In this document: positions 18,059 to 24,810 of the stretch, in pieces
Position numbering within the stretch: the first letter of the stretch is position 1
Layout: the number at the start of each line of letters is the position of its first letter
Assembly (NCBI RefSeq): GCF_000724605.1
Contig: NZ_CP008802.1
Coordinates: 1,364,001-1,428,000 of the forward strand
Source: Actinotignum schaalii
GTDB lineage: Bacteria > Actinomycetota > Actinomycetes > Actinomycetales > Actinomycetaceae
Direction: 5' to 3'
DNA: 64,000 nucleotides
Program-made: the position numbers and the translations under genes
The notes under the pieces: model-generated
Databases searched by the model: none
What the model was told of the DNA's origin: nothing
The model's input: the letters and a program-made list of their open reading frames with translations, nothing else

Positions 18059-18173
18059 GGTGATCTCCTTGGACGCGGGTGCGGGGTGCGGCGTCTCAGC
18101 GGGGCTGAGTGGGGATCACAGCAACATCGGAACGATGGCCTCCTTTGAGCGTGGGGTTGTAGTCCCGGTTACA
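18059..18173 (-). promoter_or_regulatory. leader of the ABC-F gene with mini-ORF and hairpin, possible attenuator
   Basis: From the predicted transcription start near 18173 to the ATG at 18058 there are about 115 bases. They include a strong AAAGGAGG, 11 bases before a three-codon frame ATG TTG CTG TGA (18127-18116). A 6-bp hairpin with a 3-base loop follows (18095-18109, CTCAGC/GCTGAG). A short translated leader plus hairpin is the arrangement used in antibiotic-sensing attenuation of ABC-F and erm genes. Confidence 0.5.
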
Positions 18174-18209
18174 TAAGTAAATGTAGCGACGGCGCGGGCG
18201 GTGGGTCAA
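18167..18209 (-). promoter_or_regulatory. promoter P2 (ABC-F) with palindrome over the -10 box
   Basis: On the minus strand TTGACC (18209-18204) is followed 18 bases later by TACATT (18185-18180). A near-palindrome GTTACAT...ATGTAGC (18168-18187) covers the -10 region. The same TTGACC plus flanking sequence of about 19 bp recurs in promoter P1 in front of the HTH gene, which suggests common control. Confidence 0.65.
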
Positions 18210-18322
18210 TCACGCTGGCCGCTCATATTCCGCCCGGGTGACACCAGCTGGGAAAATATCTCCACGAGACGGGCCTGCACCTGTTCCAGGCTCGTGTAGG
18301 CAGGTCCGTAGGTGAGTGCCAT
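18206..18322 (-). CDS. 38-aa peptide gene between HTH regulator and ABC-F
   Basis: The frame reads MALTYGPAYTSLEQVQARLV, then EIFSQLVSPGRNMSGQRD and stops. The ATG at 18322 is 10 bases after the stop of the HTH gene and has a well-placed AGGAG that overlaps that stop, so translation is well supported. The middle forms an amphipathic helix (SLEQVQARLVEIFSQLV); there is no signal peptide. Its stop codon overlaps the -35 box of the ABC-F promoter. It is too short for family recognition. It may be a partner of the regulator, a sensor or a small toxin; this cannot be decided from sequence. Confidence 0.6.
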   Translation of the reverse strand: MALTYGPAYTSLEQVQARLVEIFSQLVSPGRNMSGQRD

Positions 18323-18332
18323 ACGCGTTCTC

Positions 18333-18599
18333 CTAGGCGGCGGAAAAACGTTTATTGGCACCCTGGCGAGTCATGCCGAGCACGCGGCCGATGGCGGACC
18401 AGCTTTCGCCGGATGCGCGCGCTTCTTCGACCGCGGTATCGAGCTTGCGGTTCGCGGCGTTGAGCTCGATATTCGCGAGCAAGACACGCGTGAGTGCCTG
18501 GCCGAGCGGCGCGCCAACCGTATTAGGGCCTCGCCCACCGTCGGCTTTTTCGTAAAAATCCGCGGCGGCAAAAGCTTCTTCGCTTGCATCTTGGATCAC
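18333..18599 (-). CDS. small helix-turn-helix regulator
   Basis: The 88-residue protein has a helical N-terminal part (ALTRVLLANIELNAANRKLD) and a C-terminal helix-turn-helix (ARASGESWSAIGRVLGMTRQ followed by GANKRF). That C-terminus closely follows the pattern of small actinobacterial HTH proteins with WxxIGxxLGxxRQ. The start is the GTG at 18599, only a few bases after the predicted transcription start, so the mRNA would be leaderless. A perfect 7-bp-arm palindrome sits on its own -10 box and a related one lies on the ABC-F promoter. Autoregulation and control of the ABC-F gene are the obvious inference. Confidence 0.7.
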   Translation of the reverse strand: MIQDASEEAFAAADFYEKADGGRGPNTVGAPLGQALTRVLLANIELNAANRKLDTAVEEARASGESWSAIGRVLGMTRQGANKRFSAA

Positions 18600-18602
18600 A
18601 TT

Positions 18603-18636
18603 GGTAACTGTAGTTACCGCGCGGGCGGTGGGTCAA
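18603..18636 (-). promoter_or_regulatory. promoter P1 (HTH gene) with palindromic operator
   Basis: TTGACC (18636-18631) and TACAGT (18612-18607) are 18 bases apart on the minus strand. GGTAACTGTAGTTACC (18603-18618) has perfect 7-bp arms and covers the -10 box. The predicted start point falls next to the GTG at 18599. Confidence 0.7.
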
Positions 18637-18680
18637 TGGTTAGCGAATGGCTCGTGAATGGTGCGGCAGTGGAATGCGCG

Positions 18681-18808
18681 CAGACTGAAAGTCTGGACGC
18701 CAGACTCATAGTTAGACTCATAGTTTCACAGTCTTAATTGATAGTCTGATGCTATTTTTCGCAGTCTGCGTGTGAATTTTAATAGTCTCAAGGCGATTTT
18801 GGCAGTCT
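18681..18808. repeat. cluster of AGTCT motifs at about 20-bp intervals
   Basis: Within 130 bases there are at least nine AGTCT/AGACT words. On the plus strand AGTCT occurs at about 18730, 18743, 18763, 18784 and 18804, the last four 20-21 bp apart, most followed by a short T run. CAGACT appears inverted at 18681 and 18701. The block lies upstream of promoter P1 and beyond the 3' end of the gene at 18993. The rest of 18637-18992 is AT-rich with no gene. Confidence 0.6.
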
Positions 18809-18992
18809 GAATTATAGTTAGCAGCCAAAACCGCCGCCAGACATCGAAAATCGGGGGAACACTTTTAAATGTCTAAGAGTGTGATTCACAGTGTGACCCG
18901 TAATATTCAGACGGGCAAGGCGTGAAAACCACGACGTATACCCTTTGCGAACGGGGTGTTGCACAAGGTGGTGCTGATTAGCTGCCCGAGGA

Positions 18993-19901
18993 CTACCCGC
19001 CGCTGGAAGGCTTCCCGGAGCCGCTCGGCCCGGAATCCCCGGAGCTGCCCGATCCGGAAGAATTCGCTTGGCTCTTCTTGCTGAGTGCTCGCGCGCGGAG
19101 CGATTGGCGGGATTGGTTGCGCCGTCGTACCGCACGTTCCTGGCGTTCCGCGCGTGCCTGGCGGCGATGCTCCTCATCACGCAAGCGATGCATGCGGCGA
19201 CTGAGCGAAGAACTCACGTGCTGGAGCGTGTCATTGACGGAATAGTCGCGGTTCACGGGCAGCGACCACTCGAAAACGCGAGCCAGAATCACCAGCAGGG
19301 ACGCGAGCAGGGTAGAAACCGCCATCGCCAGCATCGGCGCGTGGTTGTACCACAGCACCACCGCCGGGAACGCCGCGATAAGTGAAGCCGTGGCGTAGAG
19401 AGTATTGCCGCCGAAAATCACCGGGGTACGGCCCACCGTGATGTCGCGGATAAGGCCACCGCCCACCGCGGTGATCATGCCCATCATGACAGCCGGCATC
19501 ACACCGAGCCCCGCGTTGAGAGTTTTGATCACGCCGGTGGCGGTCCACGCGCCCATCACGGCGGCGTCCATGACCGTCATGAAACGCCGCACCCATTTCC
19601 CGCGCAGGCGCAGCAGATACGCCACCAGCGCCCCGAGCAGGGCGCAGCTGAGGTAGTACGGATTGGTGAGCGCGACCGGCGGTTCCTTGAGAAGCGGCGC
19701 CTGCTGGATGAGGACATCGCGCAGCATGCCGCCACCCAGGGCGCTGATAATCGCCACGATAACAAAACCGACGATGTCGAAGGATTTTTCGCGGGCCACC
19801 ATGCCGCCGAGGATGGCCGCCACGAACACCCCGAAAATATCTAAGAGGTCAAAAACAACCGGAGACCATTCCGAGATCGTATCCAAATCCACGTCTCCCA
19901 T
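18993..19901 (-). CDS. TRIC/UPF0126-type membrane channel protein
   Basis: The 302-residue protein contains two inverted-topology repeats of the UPF0126 (YadS/TRIC) family. The hallmark ALGGGMLRDVL occurs near residue 55 and its counterpart AVGGGLIRDITVGRTPVIF near 145, with about seven membrane helices in the first 215 residues. Bacterial members form trimeric potassium-selective channels. The last about 85 residues are an unusually long, basic and Ser/Gly-rich cytoplasmic tail (RRMHRLRDEEHRRQARAERQ onward) not found in short family members. The ATG at 19901 is divergent from the operon at 20108 across a gap with DnaA-box sequences. Confidence 0.85.
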   Translation of the reverse strand: MGDVDLDTISEWSPVVFDLLDIFGVFVAAILGGMVAREKSFDIVGFVIVAIISALGGGMLRDVLIQQAPLLKEPPVALTNPYYLSCALLGALVAYLLRLRGKWVRRFMTVMDAAVMGAWTATGVIKTLNAGLGVMPAVMMGMITAVGGGLIRDITVGRTPVIFGGNTLYATASLIAAFPAVVLWYNHAPMLAMAVSTLLASLLVILARVFEWSLPVNRDYSVNDTLQHVSSSLSRRMHRLRDEEHRRQARAERQERAVRRRNQSRQSLRARALSKKSQANSSGSGSSGDSGPSGSGKPSSGG

Positions 19902-19977
19902 TCTAGGGGACTGAAGTTTTCAAAGAGTGGGATTGGGGGTAGATAGTGAAGGGGTGGCGGCAGCACCCACCCGAAGT

Positions 19978-20008
19978 TATCCACAGAATTACTCCGCGTT
20001 TTTCCACA
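19978..20008 (+). promoter_or_regulatory. two DnaA-box sequences 22 bp apart
   Basis: TTATCCACA (19978-19986) is a perfect consensus DnaA box and TTTTCCACA (20000-20008) matches TTWTNCACA in the same orientation. They lie between the divergent genes at 19901 and 20108. A small inverted repeat, CTTGCA/TGCAAG, follows at 20034-20050. Confidence 0.5.
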
Positions 20009-20107
20009 GGTTGTGGGTAGCTCTTTTTCGCACTTGCATACCGTGCAAGAATGACGGAGAAGCACACATAACTACTTCGCCATGAGGCGATTGAAGGAGT
20101 GAGACAT

Positions 20108-20338
20108 ATGGATATTGCTGAGGATCGGCTGTGCTTTCCAGACCGTGTTTACAACTCGCTGGAAGAGATTCTCGAGCGCAAAGAAGAAATCTTGCAGGAG
20201 GTCAGAATGACCCGCGAAGAATTCGACTGGCGCGCTGATAACTACCAGCTCGGACCAAAAGAAACTAACGCCTACTTCGAAATGGAAATCCTGGATCGCT
20301 TCGAGGAGTACTACCGTGGTGAACGCACGATTGGATGA
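20108..20338 (+). CDS. 76-aa acidic helical protein, first gene of an unknown two-gene operon
   Basis: I choose the ATG at 20108 because GAAGGAG ends eight bases upstream; a GTG at 20099 would place that site inside the gene. The protein is acidic and almost entirely helical (SLEEILERKEEILQEVRMT, ETNAYFEMEILDRFEEYYRG). It overlaps the start of the following gene by 23 bases. A small acidic protein overlapping a larger basic partner is the usual form of an antitoxin-toxin pair, but neither protein matches a family I know. Confidence 0.65.
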   Translation: MDIAEDRLCFPDRVYNSLEEILERKEEILQEVRMTREEFDWRADNYQLGPKETNAYFEMEILDRFEEYYRGERTIG

Positions 20339-20957
20339 GCTCGCTAACGAGTTCGCGGCGCATTTACAGTTGCTTGGGGAGCTCATTGACCCCGGTTTTT
20401 CGCTGCTAAATCAGACGGTCACAAAGGGAGATCTCCCGCTAAAAATCCTGTCGGGAGATATTCGCGTTGATCGTTTCCTCATTGTCCGCTTCGATTACGA
20501 GGTTTTCCTCAATTCGAAAACCGGGCTTCTAGCTGTCAATGAATCAACCTTCTCAGTTATTCACGGAAGGGTTGGAAAAGAGCCCCTGGTGCGGTGGGAT
20601 TACATTCGCTCGCCACGCTCAAATATCCCCTGTGCCCATGTCCAGGTGCATTCCCACCGTGATGAATGGACACACGCCTTGCTCCTGGGCGGTAAGCATT
20701 CCCGCCGCTCGCGCCGGCGCCTCAAGAATGCGCTGCGCACTCCCCGGATTGCCGATGTTCATTTCCCGGTAGGTGGGCGCAGGTTCCGGCCCTGCTTGGA
20801 AGAAGTTCTTCTTTTCGTTATCGACGAGTTCGGGGCGGCATGCACACCCGAGGCACGCGAAGCACTCCAGCGCGGCATGCGGGAATGGGAAGAGATTCAG
20901 GTGCGCTCCGTGGTGCGCAACAACCGCACCATCGCACTCCAAGCCCTCGCGGAGTGA
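20316..20957 (+). CDS. 213-aa basic protein of unknown family, possible toxin or effector partner
   Basis: The gene starts at GTG 20316 (or 20319) after GAGGAG at about 20302-20307 and overlaps the preceding small gene, so it is translationally coupled. The protein opens with a helix (LDELANEFAAHLQLLGELID). The middle part carries RVDRFLIVRFDYEV and the charged HVQVHSHRDEWTHALLLG, then KHSRRSRRRLKN, and the C-terminal half has LEEVLLFVIDEFG. The conserved-looking H-x-H-x-D-x-x-T-H segment might bind metal; this is a guess. Function unknown. Confidence 0.65.
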   Translation: MVNARLDELANEFAAHLQLLGELIDPGFSLLNQTVTKGDLPLKILSGDIRVDRFLIVRFDYEVFLNSKTGLLAVNESTFSVIHGRVGKEPLVRWDYIRSPRSNIPCAHVQVHSHRDEWTHALLLGGKHSRRSRRRLKNALRTPRIADVHFPVGGRRFRPCLEEVLLFVIDEFGAACTPEAREALQRGMREWEEIQVRSVVRNNRTIALQALAE

Positions 20958-20989
20958 ACCACCTACGTTACGGGTCTATCTAAGGGTTA

Positions 20990-22012
20990 CTAGACAGGCT
21001 TGAGCCGCACGATGATGCCGCGGTGGTCACTGGCGTTATCCGGGTCGATGATTTCCCCGGCCACCCCGCGGTAGGCCCCCGAACTCATGACCCGATCAAT
21101 CGGCGAGGCCAGCAGCGCGGGCACCGTGGTGGGCCACGTCCCCACCGCCCCGATTCCGGCGTCGGCCCCCAGATCACGGCAGGTAGAGCCGGGGCTGAGG
21201 GCAGCCTGGTGGTCCGCCGTCGAATTAAAATCCCCCGCAACAACCGCATCCGGCACGGCCTCGCACACCCGGTACAGCGCCCGCGCCTCCGCGCGCCACA
21301 GGTCCATATACGCAGGTACCGGCGCCGTGGGGTGCCCGGCCACGAACATCGGAGCATCCGGGCGCGCCCCGCCGCGCGGCGCCGCCGCCACCGCGCGCGA
21401 CACATCCTCCCCGTACGTCTCACTCAGATCCACCGCTTCATACTCCCCGCGCGCGGCAGACACCAGCAGCACCGAGGACCGCCACGCGGCGCTATACCGC
21501 GACACCCCGCCGTCGAAAAGCTGATAGTCCGCCCCGCGCGCGGCCAGTTTCTCCTGAATCTCCGCGCCGGCCTCGCTCGACGTTTCAATCAGCGAGACCG
21601 CATCCGCACCCACCCGCACAATCGCATCTGCCAGGTGATCGAGGTCCACGCGCCCGCCCTCCGTGTTGTACTGCACCACGGTGAGCTCGCCGGCCGCGGG
21701 CGCGCCGAGGGTCTCCCGCTCCAGCCCGCGCCCACTCAAAGTTCCGGCATGCGCCAGGGCCACGAGTAGTAGCACGACGGCGCAGCTCACCGCCACGCGC
21801 CCACCCCCGAAATACCTGCGGACCGCGCCGAGCAGCCCCACCGCGAGCGCGGCGATGAGCATCCCGAGCGCGAGTGCCCCGCGGCTGGACATGATCTGAG
21901 CCCCGGGCACCACGGTGGCGAGCCGGGCGGCCGGACCGAACCAGGCCGGCTGCACCGTGAACACCGCGAAGGCGGCCAGGAGCAACCCGAGAAGAGAACT
22001 AAGAACGCGCAC
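20990..22012 (-). CDS. membrane-anchored endonuclease/exonuclease/phosphatase-family protein
   Basis: From the GTG at 22012 (AAAGGTAGG upstream) the protein has 340 residues. Three N-terminal membrane helices occupy about 1-100. The extracytoplasmic EEP fold follows with its metal-binding signatures in order: VVQYNTEGG, SLIETSSEA, VVAGDFNST and the C-terminal catalytic SDHRGIIV. The family includes DNases and phosphodiesterases acting on lipids or nucleic acids. The anchored form in actinobacteria is of unknown substrate. It starts 22 bases after the acyltransferase stop and is probably in the same operon. Longer upstream in-frame codons overlap the acyltransferase gene and lack a ribosome site. 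Confidence 0.82.
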   Translation of the reverse strand: MRVLSSLLGLLLAAFAVFTVQPAWFGPAARLATVVPGAQIMSSRGALALGMLIAALAVGLLGAVRRYFGGGRVAVSCAVVLLLVALAHAGTLSGRGLERETLGAPAAGELTVVQYNTEGGRVDLDHLADAIVRVGADAVSLIETSSEAGAEIQEKLAARGADYQLFDGGVSRYSAAWRSSVLLVSAARGEYEAVDLSETYGEDVSRAVAAAPRGGARPDAPMFVAGHPTAPVPAYMDLWRAEARALYRVCEAVPDAVVAGDFNSTADHQAALSPGSTCRDLGADAGIGAVGTWPTTVPALLASPIDRVMSSGAYRGVAGEIIDPDNASDHRGIIVRLKPV

Positions 22013-22034
22013 CGCGCCTACCTTTCCGGCTGGC

Positions 22035-24191
22035 TTAAGCCCCGCACAGGGCCTGCTGGATAAGGGTAGCGAAGTGCTGCTGCCCGGTGGGTGTGAGATG
22101 GATGCCATCGTCGCGCAGGAATTCTTCGTGGCCTTCGGTGGCAGCCCACCAGTCGATAATTCCCACATTCGGGTGGGAGGCGGCATAGGACTTGAGCAGC
22201 TCGTTATTGGGGTTTTGAGCCTCCAGCGGGCTGCGGTTCGTCACGAAATAGACGGGCAGGCCCTGCGCGGCGTCCACGAGTTTTTGAATATCCGCCTCAC
22301 TGCCGATGAGCCCGTTCGAACCGAGTGCGTAGATAAGCACCCGCGGTTTCTCCCCCAGCGCTTGGCGCTGGGCAAAGACCTCCGCGCCAGCGGCGAATTG
22401 GCGGCTGACCTTGCCGTCCACCACCGAATTGGGGAGGACTTCCTTGAGGGCTTCGGTGGCGCCCAGGGTAACCGAATCGCCGATCATCACGGCGTTTGCG
22501 GAGCAAACGCCGGTGGCCGGGTCCTTGGCCCAGGCGGACGTATCCAGATTGGCCGGGACTTGGGTGGCGATGGGTTGGAGGGCGCCCGGAGTGGGAGTTG
22601 AGCTGGGTTCCGGAGCGCTGTTCGGACTGGCGGAAGCAGCCGGGTTGCCCGAGTTGCCGGGATCGGCCGGGTTGGCCGGGGTGCCAGGATCTGCTGGGTT
22701 GCCGGGATTGGCCGGGGCGGAGATAGCAGGCGCGGGCGCGGCGAGCTCGGGGCGCAGCACCACCGCGCGGGAATCCGCGAGGCGCTGCCAGGGAATCGGC
22801 ACGAAAGCCAGCAGAGCCACAAGCAGGAGAGAAACCGCGCTGAGCACCGCGAAGATCGTGTCGCTCAGGTGGTGCTTGCTCACCAGGCTGCGCCAGGTGC
22901 GCCAGCTGCGTGGGCTGGTGCGCCACGCGCGCATATCGCTGCGCCACGCGCGCAGGCCAGTCCACCAGCTGCGCAAACCCGCACGCCAGCCGGCCCGCGC
23001 CAGGCGCGCGCTCGGCTGCTCCACACAGCGATAAAACAGTTCTGCCACCAGGCCCACCACCAGCAGCTGCCCGATCTTGGCCGCCCCGGAAATCTCCGCG
23101 GTGCGGGTAGCCGGATTCATGAGCAAGAGCAGCGGGTAGTGAACCAGATAGAGGGAGAAGGACCGGGAACCCAGGTAGGCCAAGGGCGCGCTGGTCAGCA
23201 CCCGGCTCAGGCCGAGCCGCGGGTTGTGCACGGTGAGCACAATAAGGGCGGTCAGGAGCGCCGTCGTCGTTAAACCACCCGCGTACGTGAGGGCCGATTC
23301 ACCATCCGCCCACACGGCCAGCGCTAGCAAGGCCAGGAGAGCCGCGCCGGTGCCCACCCGCAACGCGAAAGCGGCGGTGGCGGAATGCGTGGGAGGCTGC
23401 GGCGTCGTCGTACTATCCGCGCGCGGCCACACGGAGGCGACATACGGCGAAACGAGAGCCGCGAGCGCGCCGATGAGGAGTTCGGCGGCGCGGGTGTCCA
23501 GGCCGTAGTAGGCGCGGGTTGAATCCGGGCCCGCGAAGAACAGCACGGCCATGAGCAGGGCGGATGCGAGGGCCAGGCCCGCCACGATCCGGAGCGTCGA
23601 GTAGCGCGCCCGGCGCAGGGCCAGCAGGACGAACGGCCACAGCAGGTAGAATTGGGCGAGGACCCCCAGGTACCACAGGTGGGTGAGCGGGGAGGGCAGC
23701 CCGGACGCCGCGAAATACGGGACCTCGCGGAAAATATAGACCCAGTTGCTCGCGAAAAGCGCGGCGGGGAGGGCGTCGGCCTGGACTTTCGGGAGGAGGC
23801 TGGGCGCAATGAGGTAGCTGAGGAGCGCGCTGCCCGCGATGGTGACGAGGACCGGGGGCCACAGGCGCAGGAGGCGACGGCGCAGGTAGCGCCGGTAGGA
23901 GAAGCGGCGTTCGCGGCTCAGCTCGCGCAGCACGCTTCGGGTGATGAGGAAGCCGGACAGCACGAAGAACACCGTGACGCCCACGAAACCGCCGGTGAGC
24001 AGCGCCGGGCGCATGTGATAGAGCACCACCGCGATGATCGCGAGCGCGCGGATGCCGTCGAGGGCGCGGATGCGGGTGGGACGGGGTGCCGGTTGCTCGG
24101 GTCGCGCCGCTTGCGCGGGAGTGCCCGGCGCAGAGGTGCCCGCGGCGGGCAGCGGCGACGATGTGGTGCGTGAGGATTGCGGCATAGGCAC
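22035..24191 (-). CDS. acyltransferase 3 with C-terminal SGNH hydrolase domain (OafA/YrhL type)
   Basis: The 718-residue protein combines about ten membrane helices of the acyltransferase-3 family (ALDGIRALAIIAVVLYHMRP near 42, GVTVFFVLSGFLITRS near 75, then YRRYLRRRLLRLWPP) with a secreted C-terminal SGNH domain. That domain has GDS in VMIGDSVTLGA and the catalytic DxxH in DDGIHLTPTG. Such proteins O-acetylate peptidoglycan or surface polysaccharides. A Pro/Gly/Asn-rich repetitive linker (AxPGNPADPG, about 495-545) joins the two parts. The start ATG at 24191 opens a Ser/Pro-rich cytoplasmic tail. The EEP-family gene follows 22 bases downstream. Confidence 0.9.
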   Translation of the reverse strand: MPMPQSSRTTSSPLPAAGTSAPGTPAQAARPEQPAPRPTRIRALDGIRALAIIAVVLYHMRPALLTGGFVGVTVFFVLSGFLITRSVLRELSRERRFSYRRYLRRRLLRLWPPVLVTIAGSALLSYLIAPSLLPKVQADALPAALFASNWVYIFREVPYFAASGLPSPLTHLWYLGVLAQFYLLWPFVLLALRRARYSTLRIVAGLALASALLMAVLFFAGPDSTRAYYGLDTRAAELLIGALAALVSPYVASVWPRADSTTTPQPPTHSATAAFALRVGTGAALLALLALAVWADGESALTYAGGLTTTALLTALIVLTVHNPRLGLSRVLTSAPLAYLGSRSFSLYLVHYPLLLLMNPATRTAEISGAAKIGQLLVVGLVAELFYRCVEQPSARLARAGWRAGLRSWWTGLRAWRSDMRAWRTSPRSWRTWRSLVSKHHLSDTIFAVLSAVSLLLVALLAFVPIPWQRLADSRAVVLRPELAAPAPAISAPANPGNPADPGTPANPADPGNSGNPAASASPNSAPEPSSTPTPGALQPIATQVPANLDTSAWAKDPATGVCSANAVMIGDSVTLGATEALKEVLPNSVVDGKVSRQFAAGAEVFAQRQALGEKPRVLIYALGSNGLIGSEADIQKLVDAAQGLPVYFVTNRSPLEAQNPNNELLKSYAASHPNVGIIDWWAATEGHEEFLRDDGIHLTPTGQQHFATLIQQALCGA

Positions 24192-24397
24192 ATTCTAGGA
24201 CTGCGCGAATACGGGGCGGCGAGACACGTGGCGGCGGGGCGTCCATGAGATGAGCGCCACCGGGGCACGGGCGGGGCGGCTACGCGAGGCAACGGCGCGG
24301 GACGGCACGGGACGGGACGGCACGGGTCGGCACAGCGGCTCAAAGCGGGCGACTGTAGAATTGCGATGTTGCCTAATCCAGCACGAAAGGACTGCCT
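24192..24397. other. gap with short tandem repeats
   Basis: Between divergent genes. 24298-24335 contains a degenerate run of GGGACGGCAC units. No further structure seen. AAAGGA ends shortly before the GTG at 24398. Confidence 0.5.
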
Positions 24398-24589
24398 GTG
24401 ATAACAGTCGAAGCCCTGACGAAACGCTACGGTGCGACCACCGCGGTCGATAACCTCAGTTTCCAGCTCCAACCCGGGAAAATCACCGGGTTCCTCGGCC
24501 CGAACGGTTCGGGCAAATCCACCACGATGCGCTGCATTATGGGGCTGGATCGCCCCACTTCCGGGCGCGCCCTCATTGCCGGTCTGCCT

Positions 24590-24810
24590 TACGAGCAGCT
24601 CGCCTCCCCGCTCACCACGGTGGGTGCGCTGCTGGACGGCAAGGCTTTCCACGGCTCGCGCAGCGCGCGCAGCCACCTGCAGATTCTGGCGGCCACCCAC
24701 GGGATTCCCGCGCGGCGCGTGGACGAAGTCATCGAGCTGACCGGAATCGGGAGCGTGGCCAAGCGCAAACTCAAGGGCTTCTCCTTAGGCATGGGCCAGC
24801 GGCTCGGGAT
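24590..24810 (+). repeat. left copy of 221-bp direct duplication flanking the insertion sequence
   Basis: Identical by eye to 26513-26733. The copy begins with TACGAGCAGCTCGCC and ends with CGGCTCGGGAT immediately before the left terminal repeat of the element. Confidence 0.95.

Noticed and set aside
22013-22186. Earlier start for the EEP-family protein
   Set aside because: The added 58 residues overlap the end of the acyltransferase gene and show its shadow composition. GTG 22012 has a ribosome site and opens the first membrane helix.
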